From NCBI GenBank assembly GCA_027579435.1, contig JANBPK010000849.1, positions 1 to 64,000 of the forward strand: a stretch of 64,000 nucleotides of DNA. Direction: 5' to 3'. Below the pieces are notes generated by a model. That model saw only the letters and a list, made by a program, of their open reading frames with translations. It did no database searches and was not told where the DNA came from. The first letter of the stretch is position 1. Each line of letters begins with the position of its first letter. Below are positions 33,933-44,877 of the stretch, in pieces. Both the position numbers and the translations under genes were made by a program. The stretch is from Candolleomyces eurysporus. Taxonomy: Eukaryota > Basidiomycota > Agaricomycetes > Agaricales > Psathyrellaceae.

Positions 33933-36133
33933 TCAGGCTCTTATTGGAGCCTTAGGCCAATTCTTCTTTTGAATCCCATCTCTCCGCAGAATCTCGCACC
34001 TCTCCTTCCACTCCCTGACCCTATCTTCATGATCAACCTTGATCTTTGCCCACTCGGCATCCAAGTTTGCCTGCGCCTCCTTCTTTGCAGCTCTTAAGTC
34101 TGCCCTGGCCTGTTTTGCCTCCAATTTGTCCGTCTTCATCTTTTCCTGCTCTCAGAGCCCTTCCAACACCATATCCGAGCTGAAGACTGATCCTTTGCTA
34201 GAATCAATGTGGAACGTGCGGCTCGCTTCCTGGGGCTTCTCCTTTCCATGCAGGGCGCTGTTGAGCTTCGAGAAGTGGAGGTTTTGGATTACCATCGATG
34301 TGTGGGCACCTTCGATTATGCCTTCTTGTGCTCGATGGAGAGCCGAAGCTCGCTGCAGGTGAGCTCGAAGTTCCTCGTTCTCTTGAAGCAGCTGCTGATA
34401 TGTCTTGCGAGAAGGTGACCCGTTGGCAAGTGTCCAGTCTGGCTGTGGCAGGGTGGGCATTGCCTCTAGTACTGGGGCTGCGATCCGAGTTTCCGAGGTG
34501 ATTTTAACCTTTGAAACGAGGATGGAACCAGATGATGTTGACGAAAGAGCAGCATACATCATCCGCATACGCTTGGTAGGCGTGTACAGCAAAGGATCAG
34601 CATCCAACGACAATGCGGGCCTTCGGAGTGATGGAGTTGAGGGTTGTGTAGTCGACTCAAAGTCTGGTGAGTCCGTCCTGGCTACAAAATGGCGGGTGTG
34701 TGTTGACGGAGATGTTGCCAGCGCAGTTGGGGGGTTTATCCTCATGGAAGCCATGACGGCGCGGACTGGGCTAGGTTGTGGCAGCGAGAATGAGCCTTTG
34801 ATGGACGTAGTAAGGCTGGGCTTCATCTGCTCTTGTGAAATGACGGAGGGGTTGAACAGATGAACCCCGGTCTCACGAAAAGCTGCCTTGACGGTTTCAG
34901 GAGTGAATGAAGCGATATAGGCTTCGCTGAATAACCGGGTAAATTCGCGTTTTGTAGCAGGTTGATTGTGCATTGCTTCATAGCTGACGATAGCTTGCTT
35001 CCAGTTATCTTTCATCCTCGAAAAACATACAACGTTGAGGCCCTGCAAGGCATGCGTACAGTGAGCTGGGTATCCCAGCAAAACGATGTTGTGTGTTCGT
35101 GCAAACTCGATGAAGGGGATGGTGTAATGGGAGCTGTGACCATCAAGCAGAAGTACGCGTGTTTGTCCTTTTGCTTTTTCACAAGTGGCAGGCTCAAAAA
35201 CGTCCTTTAGCCAACTAGCTCCAATTTGGCTATCTGTCCATCCCCGATCAGAACAAGCGAGGCTAGGTATAAAGTGAGTGTTGGACATACAGCAACAGAT
35301 ATTGTTACTTACTATGCGCCAACCTGATTATTTTGGGCCCAGGTGTCCTTCAGATTCTTGCCCTTGAAGATCAGCAGAGGCGGGATGGTTCCACCGTCTG
35401 CACAGATTGTTACAACAGCTGTTACATTCTCGCGATCGGCTCCTCCCTGCTTGTGCTGTGTTTTGGTCCCCCGTGCCCCAACAACCCTCTCTTTGCCTGA
35501 ATACGCCAATGGAAACCCACTCTCATCCATTCCATATATATTCTCCGGTGCGATCCCAGCCTTCACAACAAATTCTTCCACTAATTTGAACCATGACTGG
35601 ACAGCCTCGGGGTTTAATGATCGAGCACGTTGAGTGTCGAGGGGTTTACTCCAATGAGTCTGGAGGACTTCGTGCCACCGATCGATGAAGCTGTATATCC
35701 AATATGGACCCACGGGCTCGCAGTCTGCCCCCAAGCGGGCCCGACAAAGGACGTTGGCATATTGCATGATTTCGCCATGGCAGAGTGGGAAGCCACGATC
35801 GGCAGATTTCAAGATGAAGTTGACAAGAGTTTGCTCCTCAACATTGGTGAGTTTCTTCTTTGTAGCATTGAATTCAAGCATTGACTGCCCCTTTCCATTG
35901 ACACTGCGCTCCAATGCTGACTTCGAAACACCGAACTCATCTGCAACATCACGAAGTGCCCGCTTCCTCCCCAATAATTTGGCATCGAGATAGAGTTTTG
36001 TGGCTTGCCGTAATCGCGCTTCTTTTCCTTTACTCGCTTTGTGCTTCTTGACGCGGTTTGACAGTGGTTTGTTGGGCGTTTGGTAAACGGCAGGAAGACT
36101 GGTGGTGCGCGAAACCATCGGCGCGACACGCAT
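33933..36133 (-). pseudogene. Pogo-like transposase (HTH_psq, CENP-B HTH, DDE_1), one stop and a changed catalytic residue
   Basis: Exon 1 is 36133-35313, a 50-nt intron (GTAAGT...CTAG) is 35312-35263, exon 2 is 35262-33933; together 717 codons including the final stop. Exon 1 has a psq-type HTH (ALRDVADEFGVSKSALER), a CENP-B-type HTH with RGFPLCHGEIMQYANVL, and the first catalytic Asp in YGMDESGF. Exon 2 has the second Asp in LLLDGHSSHY. The third position (HALQGLNV, codon 35036-35034) is Asn where the family has Asp, a G to A change at a former CpG. An in-frame TGA at 34154-34152 (probably CGA) precedes a conserved-looking charged coiled-coil tail (KMKTDKLEAKQARADLRAAK). It cuts and pastes the element at TA sites in related intact copies; this copy is probably inactive. 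Confidence 0.92.
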
Positions 36134-36484
36134 CACTTCAACGCTTTGTCACGCTTTCGTGCGCATCACTTTATGAGCCCAATTATGCGCCGATTTATGT
36201 CTAATTTAGCTCATTGTAAAGGTACAAAGTAAGGCTACCACATGGTGTAAAAATAAATTAGAATAAAATCGCTTTTTTAGGCTAAATTTGTAGAAAGAAA
36301 AATGACTAGCATCAAAATATTCATATGTTGCCATTGATTTTGTTATACCTCAATATTGGAGCAGTCAATTTCTCTCAGAATTTGATATGTTGCAGAACAT
36401 TCATGTATCTAAATTTCTGCTGATTTTCGTCTTGATTGAGCTTGTACTTTACGAGATATCCAGGTTTGTCCCAAGGAATCCCCG

Positions 36485-36509
36485 TGTCCCAAGGACCATC
36501 AGATCACTG
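36485..36509 (-). repeat. Pogo right terminal inverted repeat
   Basis: Complement of 33661-33685; followed by TA at 36510-36511. Confidence 0.95.
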
Positions 36510-36596
36510 TATGTCTTCCTATTAATTTTACTGTGGGTATGTGAGCTCATGTATTGTTTTTAGGTTAAATGTTTAGTTTTGCTTTTGAGATGAAAG

Positions 36597-37200
36597 GACA
36601 CGATTTGGGCCCATCTAATTTGTGATGATGGCTCCGGCATTGTGATGTTCAATGAGGACAAGCAAGACGACCCACTAGGAACAGAGCTGGACAACCTAAT
36701 GGAGAGGTGCTTCTGACAATTCTTCCGTGATACAGTCAAGCTCATTTCAAATTGCAGACACGCCAAAGCTGCCTTGTACTGCGCCATCCCAAAAAATCAA
36801 CTCGACAAAAAGACTATTGCTACATTCCAAAATATCAATTTTTGTGACACCTTCAACGATGTTTAGTGGCATGTTGCATCTGGTAAGGAGTGGAAACAAT
36901 GCTATGACTACCTCTGGCCACCGAAAGATGTGAAAAAAAAAAGAAGTTGTCCAAAATTATAACAATGCAGCCTATTATGGATTATAGGAGATGATGACAG
37001 AGAGAATGACACATGAAACTGCAGAGGCAGCCCGCAAATCCCTTTGGAGACTGTTCAACATGCTGGAGTGGGCACTCAATGCTCGCTGCAATCAAATCTG
37101 GCAGACGAGGGTGATGACGCTCGATTCAAGAACGGAACAGATGCTTTCAAGCATACTCCAGCACCACAAGTACTCATGCACAGGAGGAGGCCAACTGTGA
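36597..37200 (+). pseudogene. Decayed gene of unknown function next to pogo
   Basis: One plus frame reads DTIWAHLICDDGSGIVMFNE, then CF*QFFRDTVKLISNCRHAKA, NINFCDTFNDV*WHVASGKE and QCYDYLWPPK, with TGA at 36714 and TAG at 36864. After a frame change in a run of ten A near 36935 it continues EMMTERMTHETAEAARKSLW and RLFNMLEWALNARCNQIWQT to 37200. Clear coding composition, no recognised domain. The two stops and one homopolymer frameshift mark it as a relic. Confidence 0.5.
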
Positions 37201-37610
37201 GTTCAACATTCTCTATGATTTTATAGTGACTTATACTGGAGTTAGAACAAATCTATGCCTGTGGACACCCCGTCTCCCTAGCCGTATTCTGATTTCATTT
37301 GGTAAGCTCTTCACAATGTAGTGATCAGGATTGAATCCAGATATCACATTATTTTTAGATCCCATTGCACGTCTGTATTCCGATCAGCTCTCTTTCAGTT
37401 TGTTCAGCTTTCATGTAATTGTACAAAACTGTTTACATATTCTCTTTCTTTTGATTTAACTTCTCTTTCTATGTAAATGCATGTATCTTGCTTTATTTTG
37501 TGTTGAGTTCTTATAGTATATTATCTACTTCTACTGTACATTGTATACATATGAACAGAGAATGTAGGAATTCTTTATCTGCCTTGAATTGTAGTGCCTC
37601 AAAGATCCGA

Positions 37611-37827
37611 GTGAGCGCTCACCTAAAGGTGTTGTCAACTACACTTGGTGAAGCTCAAATCTGTGAACACTCACCAAAGGTGTTGTGGACTACCTTTGGT
37701 GAGCCTCATATCTATGAATGCTCACCAAATGGCGTCTTGGACTACACTTGGTCAAGCTCACATTTGTGAACACTCACCAAAGGCGTCATGAACTACATTT
37801 GGTGAGATCATCTCTGTGAACGCTCAG
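37611..37827. repeat. Tandem array of a 51-bp unit, each with an 11-bp-stem hairpin
   Basis: Four units start at 37611, 37663, 37714 and 37766, with a partial one at 37816. The best unit has CTCACCAAAGG and its exact complement CCTTTGGTGAG separated by 12 bp, so each unit can fold. Because the period is 17 codons, the forward frame also reads as a protein repeat (TTLGEAQICEHSPK...), which I regard as incidental. Confidence 0.75.
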
Positions 37828-39180
37828 AGAAGTCCCATTGAACACATTAGTAATGCTCAGTATTCATTAAAAAATATGTCAGTCTATAGCTTTTCTTTGA
37901 GGTAATGAGATAACTCGCCAGGGACCTTCCAATTGTAAGCATGATGGAAAGAGGCCAATTCATGATCCTAAGGCTTGGATAGGAATTAAATATTGAATGT
38001 AAATGATGAGAAATTGACTTATGCCTCATGAGAACTTAACTATGTTAATATATGGTTCCAAGAGATTGATATTTGAATGAAATTAAAGCTTGAACAATGA
38101 GTAATAGGAGATAATCTAGAAAAACTTGATCAATCATATCCCTCAAAAATGAAGAAGACTTACCTTAGAGAACTTGTGTTTTCTTCATATTCACCAGTGT
38201 GAACTGCCCACCCTTTGCGTGATTCCCTCTGCCTACCCACATCTTCCTTTCTTTCTTGTTATAAATATGCATCATCCAACTCTCATAGCCACCTTGGTTG
38301 AATGTGTGCAGCAATCAAGTGGTCTCAGCAGTTGCTGGCATTTGGATGGTACTTGTGCCAGCTGAAAGAAGTTAGCGACTCATGAAAGGAATATTGAAGA
38401 CTATGTACACTAGGACTCAAGTGAGCTGCTTTACATTGATAGGCTTCTTCACTGCTTCAGCAACAACAGCTTTCTTGCACCACTCCTTTCAAGTGTTGCA
38501 GGTTGCTTGCTTTAACAGGATGCACTGTGCGAAGGCACGGATTTGATTGGCAAGTGCCATGGTTGCAAGGCGAAGTAGAGTTGGATCTGGTGTGATGCCC
38601 GATTCAAGTATGAAAATATGTATTAGTTTCCAAATGTTCATTTTAGATAAGACTTACTTTGGATAACAAAAGAGTTCAGTGTAGTATTGGTATACCTTGG
38701 TGTATCAGATATGCATAGGCAGGAGAGAGGGATGCAGAACTGGGGTTGCAACCTGAGAGATGAATCTGGTGTGTTACACCAGAATCAAGTTGTCATCAAA
38801 AGAGAAAGGGTGCTTACTAGTGTTGATAGTGGCATGTTAGTCTACAATCTCACTGAGTGTCTTCAAAAACAGCTTTCAATGAGCGTTTATAGATTTGAGC
38901 ATTACCGAATGATGGTGATGTTCAATGTGAACCTCAACACTCAAGTGTGAACCCTCACTCTTTTTCGTTGTTGTCGATATTCAGATAAGATGACAAAATC
39001 AAAGAAGAAAATAAAAAAAAATCACTCATGCATCCATTTGAAATGATCCGAATAATATCAATAAAATCCAGATGACAACCAAGGATTTGGCAGAGGAAAA
39101 AAAGAAAAAAGCAGCATGAGACAGACTTGTAAGTGTGATCGTAGTTGTCTACTTTGCCTTGACCCTCCAAATAACCGCAG
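37828..39180. other. AT-rich stretch, no recognised gene
   Basis: An open frame at 38687-38950 (VSDMHRQERGMQNWGC...) has no recognisable motif. The 38170-38620 part is less AT-rich and may be an eroded gene. Nothing further can be supported. Confidence 0.5.
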
Positions 39181-39412
39181 CGTGTTCCTATTTGTGAGCA
39201 TTACCATTTGTCATTAACAATGACATTCAGTGGCTTTCGGTGAGGCCCACACATGTGAGTGCACCCTGTTTGTCGTTTTTGATAACATTCTGTGGTGCCC
39301 ACAAGCACAAACACTCGATTTCCACTCAGTCTGCCCTGTTTACTATACTTCTGCAAGCTGTACTACATTTAATATACTATATCTCAAAAAAAAAAGGCAC
39401 AGCTCTCCTAAC

Positions 39413-39600
39413 ACTGTAGTCAACGACTACAGTATTACGAGGGCCATGTTTTGCACATGTAGTCGTTGACTACAATGTTACGAAGGCCACCTCCTGCACA
39501 TATGTAGTCATTGACTACAATGTTGCAAGAGCTGTGCCTTGCACACTTGTAGTCATTGACTACAGTGTTGCAAGAGCACTTGTAATCAACAACTACATGT
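39413..39600. repeat. Tandem array of a 45-bp unit, each with a TGTAGTC/GACTACA hairpin
   Basis: Five hairpins with 7-8 bp stems and 3-nt loops start at 39414, 39458, 39503, 39548 and 39581: TGTAGTC-N3-GACTACA, the last one decayed. Sequences between hairpins are also similar (ATGTTGCAAGAGC, GCACA), so this is a tandem repeat. A related hairpin TGTCATT-AAC-AATGACA lies at 39209-39225. Confidence 0.75.
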
Positions 39601-40194
39601 GCAAAACATGCTCTTGTACTTGGCCATTTTTTTTTTGTTATTGCCACTCACATTTTATTACATTGTTTCATTTAACTCTTCCAATCTTTCTACCTCTCAC
39701 CCAAATCATTCAAAATATTTACTCATCTACACCCAAGAGAAATATACATTTCTTCCATTTTTTCACTTACTATTGGCTACTCTCCCACTCACATCTAATC
39801 ACAGCTTTTCACTCATTATTATTTTATCTGCCGACTCTAATCAATCCAACTGATTTTACTAATATACCTTGTTCCACAACTTCCCCAGATTCTACATCGT
39901 CTCGTTGCGACTCAGCCAGCCAAGTTGCACTCATAAAACCTAACCCCAATTCCTCACTTTGGAAACTCCAAACTGCAGCTCCAGCATTGTTGCCATTCAT
40001 CATAATCTAAAATACTCGATTTACATGTGGAAACAAAAAGTCCAGTTGAATACACAAATATCACCCACATTTATCTACTTTTTTTATAATAACAGCGCCC
40101 GGCATCTAAACTGATTCACCGAGTCCAAGCAAGTGCTCTCAGCCCAACATCGTCTAAAATGCATTCATTGAACGCTCTTCCACATAATAAACAA

Positions 40195-40467
40195 CACTGT
40201 GGTTTTTGATGTGTTTGTTCAAAGAGTACATTTTTCAGCAAACCAAATGCAAGGGTTGACTTTGTTTACAATCTGGAATACAAATGTTCAAGGTAGGCAA
40301 ATTCAAATTTGCATTGCATGTGTCTGGCCTCCTTCTGCCACCACTAAAACTTTGCTTGATATGTGTCCAATGTAGGCACATTAAACACAAACTGTAAACA
40401 AATGCATTCCTTGCACCTGATTTGCTTAAGATGTGCTTTTTGAACAAACACACAAAAAACTGCAGTG
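40195..40467 (+). mobile_element. MITE, CACTG-ended, copy 3
   Basis: 273 bp, starting CACTGTGGTTTTTGATG and ending AAAAAACTGCAGTG, flanked by the direct repeat CAA (40192-40194 and 40468-40470). Same family as 19221 and 30370. It has the most regular ends of the three and lies between two hairpin arrays. Confidence 0.85.
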
Positions 40468-40609
40468 CAAGCTGCACATTTGTGGATATATATACATCCT
40501 CCAGAACACAATTGGGCTCCAGGCTAGCCCAACCTTCCTTGTGTTGCACTCCTCAAATGCTTTCCCACAAAACTGTCAAGGTCAAGGACAAAGTACACCA
40601 CTGTTGACG

Positions 40610-41010
40610 CATCTAGAGAATGCAGTCTCACCTGGCATTACTCCACTTTTCCAGATGCGCATGCATTTGTCAAACGCATTCACAACTGATGCTGGCATAA
40701 AGATGCATTTGCCAAATGGGCTTGCACAATGGTGACAAGGTACACTTTGGCTAATGCATTCACTGAATGCAGTCTCACCGGCATTAATCCACTACCAGTG
40801 GATATATCTGCATTCTCTGAATGCAGTCCCACCTGGCACCAATCCGCCTTTGCAGATGTATATGCATCTCCCAAACGCAATGGCAACTGGTGCTGGCCCA
40901 AGCTGGCTTAGGGATGCGTTTGCCAAATGCATTCCCATTTGGCACCGACATGGCCTTGCAGATATATATGCATTCATTGAATGCGGTCCCACCTGGCCCC
41001 ACTTCAGCCC
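40610..41010. repeat. Tandem array of a roughly 53-bp unit with TGCATTC/GAATGCA hairpins
   Basis: Hairpins recur at about 40662, 40704, 40755, 40809, 40862, 40915 and 40969. Two sub-types alternate: TGCATTC-N3-GAATGCA (40755-40771, 40808-40826, about 40970) and GCGTTTGCCAAATGC (about 40917). Shared linkers include CAGTC(T/C)CACC and TTGCAGATAT. Open frames here are by-products of the repetition. Confidence 0.7.
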
Positions 41011-41402
41011 GGCACCTATGCTAACCCCGAATACAAACAAGTAAGTGTCTGTTGTCTACCCCTGAGTGCATTCCCTGAACGCCTGCGAATGTTGTGAAGT
41101 CTATGAATTGACCTGTGATTCAATGAACACTCAAAATGAACGCTCAAAATGAAGGTCAACTTCACTGACTCCATGAAGATATCGAGGCAGCTCATGATTG
41201 TGCAAACACCTGTGACCGGTGTGAAGTTGATGGGTTGACTCGCAATAGACCTGATACCATGTTTCATTATACAAAGTATCGGGGTCAGGCTATTTGCATC
41301 ATCCAGGACTCAAAACATGCACTCAAAACTCTTTGCAACAATCTATTTTCTGGTGCACATCTCTTGACTTTTGGGAATTCGATTGCTGTCTATTGACATA
41401 TA

Positions 41403-41639
41403 CGACAGCTAGTTGAAGAAACATGCTCGCCAATTCCTAAATGTGATGTTGAAAAGTTGGATCGGCAGGATGACAACACTGCATGTTGTCTCTTCTCTGC
41501 AGCAGTCCTGAAGTATCTTATTGAGCACCACAAGGATGATTCACTGGGTGAAATTGTCTATCTTTTTGTCTTTGGGGAACTTGTTGACGCATATCAGAAT
41601 CAGCAGGCAGCAATACAGACAACACTCAGAGGCGTTTGA
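41403..41639 (+). pseudogene. Gene fragment, unknown protein (YLFVFGELVDAYQN)
   Basis: In-frame sequence RQLVEETCSPIPKCDVEKLD, RQDDNTACCLFSAAVLKYLI and IVYLFVFGELVDAYQNQQ, ending in TGA after a frame change. It looks like a piece of a conserved protein; I have an impression of similar sequences in mushroom genomes but cannot name a domain. No start codon or intact flanks. Confidence 0.4.
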
Positions 41640-42147
41640 GGGGGATTGCTGTTACTCAGACGGTGTCAAGGTCCCGCATTCCTACACTCACCATTATCAT
41701 CATAACGATGACTGCCTTGGATAAGAGACTTTTGCCATTATTCTTCTGAAAGGAACTAATATAGGTGACATTTAGGAATCAACATAGATCGTTGACCATC
41801 AATCTGGCAAAGGGGGCAACACAGAGAAGATTGACTTGTAACATAGCGATTCATATGAACGGACCTAGGATTTCTTTCTGTTGAGCCTGCGGTTTGATCA
41901 CAGTGGCTGTCTTTCCCTTTTTCCCGGATTGCATGTGTGATATAAGGTAGGAAGGCTTGCCAAAAAGAGCGCCCAGAGTAGCAGGCTAAGGACTGTTATA
42001 CTATAAGGTAACCCGTCAGGCATGTCGGATGCAATCACGTGAAGACCGATCAAAACTAAATACAGTCTGTTGATCTGCCTTTTATTTGTGCCACCCATTG
42101 CCAGCAGCTTCTACACCAGCCCCGGTCCTATTGCTCTTGTTAAGTGC

Positions 42148-42510
42148 ATCATCTGAACAATGGCGGGTCGCTTGAGTGCTTTTGGAATCCCAGCTCTGCC
42201 ACTGCAACATGCCTGTCCCCTCAATGGTTGCAGGAAGTCCAGCCAAGTTTGGGAGTGCTGATTCTTTACTCTTCTTTTAACTTAGGCACTGTCTGTCGGC
42301 GGCCACCAGAGTCGGACTAAGTGCCTAGTGTCTCCCATAATGTTGTTTGACTCTCTAGGCTTGCGCCAAATCACAAATGCTACTGCTAGACGTGACAACT
42401 GAATAATTGCAGGTCACTTTAGCTCTTTGGAAACCCAAATTTGTCACTGCAACACCCATGCTCTGAATGGTGGCGGGAGGTCCAGACGCCAAATTTGAAG
42501 TCTCTGCTTC
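42148..42510 (+). repeat. Diverged tandem duplication, period about 243 bp
   Basis: 42148-42270 and 42391-42508 align by eye: ATCTGAACAATGGCGGGTC versus AACTGAATAATTGCAGGTC, then CACTGCAACA, and GGAAGTCCAGCCAA versus GGAGGTCCAGACGC. No coding role seen. One N beside a T run lies just downstream (42622). Confidence 0.45.
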
Positions 42511-43859
42511 ACCGGAGTCAGACCACCATGATGCTGGGTCTGGTCTAATACAGGTGGTAGTAGGACCCCAGAATATTGTAGGGAAGGCTAGGTCCAGCTG
42601 TGGCCCAATTTGTCCAGACAANTTTTTTGCGTTTTTTGTCTGAATGGCACCCAGCCTTCGACCAGGGGAGGGTATTTTGTCCAGACAGGCCTAAAATTGT
42701 AAAATTTCGCAAATTTTCATTATTTTTTCCTTGTCATTTTTTGTATGCTCTAGTATCATAAGAAGGATAGCTACAAGCATAAAATGCAAGGAAATGAAAA
42801 TGAGCTAGCAGCCAGCATCAGCAGAATCATCGTTCACATCTTTGGTATTTCTGAGACCCTTCTTTCCTCAAGCTTTGACTGACACCGTCAAATGGGTTTC
42901 CTGAGACTTGAACTGGCAGATGTATTCTTCCTCCAAGGTAAAGCCGCCGTCAGACTGTAACAAAATGGATGACTGAGGTAACACCATGAGAAAATGGATG
43001 GGTGGAATGAACAAGAACTGGTTGGAGTTAACAATGGCCATCAAATATGGGTAGGCACTAAAGTCCAATGTAGGAAACCACAGAGACCAATGAGGAATCA
43101 GTGAAAGCAGCATGTTTGCCATTTTTACCACCTATTCTTGAGTACAAGGTCAAGACTGTGCAATTATCAGCCAAGTGCATGGTAGTGAGAAAGGTAAATA
43201 CTTACTACAACCAATCCAGAGCTCCAAAGATACAAACACAATACTGTAGTCATCAAGTTCCAAATTTCGAAAAGAGGTGATTCAAGCCTCATCTGCGATC
43301 TCTGTTAGAGAAGCTGCAAGACCACCTTTTTTAAACGCCTTCACTCGTTTATCAGAGACCTGGAGTAGCGGAGGAAGTGTCTGAGAATATTGAGGTGCCT
43401 ATAATGATACAAAGTGACATACCTCCTTTGCCGTTGAGGTTGCAACCGAAGCAGCATTTGCGGCATTCCCTGATGCAAGCGCAGGTGCACCATAACCATT
43501 CAAAATCCCCTCACAACCTCCCTGCGCAGGTTCTCTCCAGCGCACACCCTAGTCAAGACATGAAGTGACTCCTTTATCCTCCTGCTCATTCTGCAGAGTT
43601 TTTTCCATGCCACGACAAAGTTCAGACTGTCCAGCTTTGTTTTTGACTTCTTTCTTTTTCTCCTCCTCCTCTTCGTCAAATAATTGACACATCTGTGTGA
43701 TTTCTTTGAATGAGCCTTTGAATCTCAGCCGCTAAGACACCTTCATCATCATAGAGGCTCCCAGAATCCAATTCCATATTGCAATCTGAGTGATATGACT
43801 TCTCTGGGCCTGAGTCTGAATCCTCCTCGTACTATGCCAAGATAGGTGGAAGTGAGACG

Positions 43860-44877
43860 TGTTATGTAATAACCCCAGTAGTATCTTTTTTTTCTCTTAG
43901 TAACTCTAGGACTGCGAACGATGACCACAGTTCGGTACTTTGTAATACCGAACTGCGTACTAGCAACTTAGGACTACGCTTTGACTACGGACTACGGACT
44001 ATTACATAGCAGGACTGTGCAATTACCAATGTATGCCTCAGCACAGACTGCAGCACAGTAGCTTGTATAGTATATAGGCAGTACAAGCTGAGCGGTAACT
44101 CCTCAGCTTGTTTTCAAGAATCTACTCTCTTGTCTACTTGTATAACCTCCCCTTTATTCTGGCGCTAGTCCTTTCTCTAGTGCATGACTCTTGCTGTTTA
44201 CACCAAAACCGAGATCGACACCAACTACTTAATCACTTACCTTCGACTTTACTTCGTAATCACCGACGAGGTTAAGATCCACCTCGGATCATTCACAGTA
44301 CATAATCTCATCAGTGACGTTCTTAACGCTGCAGAGGTTGCTATACCGTGCCCTACAAGCTCTGAGGAACTCGCTGCCGCTGTCGCCCTTCTTGACCAGA
44401 GGTACTGCGATTGAGCTCCGGAACTCTTCCAACAACTTTGGACCCTCGCAAGCCCTGGACCCATCGCGATCATCCGATCCGCTGCTGCATGTATTGATAT
44501 TTTGCCGCACGATCACACCCCTGTTGACCTGCGACCTGCGGATCGAAAGCAAGCTACATCTGATCCCAACTCACCAAGCAAACAACCTCGACGTGGCTCT
44601 CCAAACCCCGACAAACCCCCTTGCTCTTCGACCAGCTGAAGGGAGAATTTCCCCGCTAATATTCAAGGAAGATCTTTCCTTGCCAACATCCCTCAAGTTC
44701 CGCTTTTGGCATCTTTGCCTCCACGTGTTTGACGAACCCCCTGTTATCCATTGGGCTGTATTCACAGCCACTTGGCCCGTTGTCTCCCATCCTCCTCCAT
44801 CGCACTTCCAACCACAGATCCCTGCCCTCGGCCCTCTCCAACTTGCTTGTGAAACCCAGCTAAGCAAGGCCATAACA
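43860..44877 (+). mobile_element. Solo LTR (family C)
   Basis: 1018 bp, beginning TGTTATGTAATAACCCC and ending AAGGCCATAACA, with a perfect 5-bp duplication AGACG (43855-43859 and 44878-44882). It shares with family A the end sequence CATAACA, a TATA-like GTATATAGG (about 44070) and TTGTTTTCAAGAATCTAC (about 44108). It interrupts a coding exon of the minus-strand gene. CpG-rich relative to flanks. Confidence 0.88.
44184..44877 (+). pseudogene. Coding region inside LTR C, open to the LTR end apart from TGA stops
   Basis: From ATG 44184 the frame reads MTLAVYTKTEIDTNYLITYL ... VALLDQRYCD, TGA, APELFQQLWTLASPGPIAII and on to the last base of the LTR, 231 codons, with four in-frame stops that are all TGA, as expected from CGA to TGA. 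No TAA or TAG occurs. The protein is Pro-rich in its second half. As in family A, coding appears to start about 75 bp after the conserved promoter-proximal motif. It may be a gag start placed within the LTR; inference only. Confidence 0.5.

Larger units (their letters stand above)
33661..36509 (-). mobile_element. Complete pogo/Fot1-like DNA transposon (Tc1-mariner superfamily)
   Basis: 2849 bp bounded by perfect 25-bp terminal inverted repeats (33661-33685, starting CAGTGATCTGATGGTCCTTG, and its complement at 36485-36509), flanked by the TA target duplication (33659-33660 and 36510-36511). Inner copies of TCCTTGGGAC lie at about 33789 and 36472, possible extra transposase binding sites. It carries one spliced transposase gene on the minus strand. 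CpG content is much higher than in the flanks, so it is a recent arrival. Confidence 0.95.

Noticed and set aside
34039..35884. Plus-strand frames of 60-150 codons inside pogo
   Set aside because: Antisense to the transposase, which has clear HTH and DDE motifs.
37488..37769. A 93-residue repeat protein
   Set aside because: The repeat unit is a multiple of three (51 bp), so an open frame arises from the array itself.
39413..39600. CRISPR-like array of palindromic repeats
   Set aside because: The intervals between hairpins are similar to each other and the window is eukaryotic; this is a tandem repeat.
40433..41044. Several overlapping small proteins on both strands
   Set aside because: They follow the 53-bp tandem repeat and have no start, intron or domain support.
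42355..42621. Minus-strand 88-residue protein
   Set aside because: Low complexity, lies in the diverged duplication, no motif.
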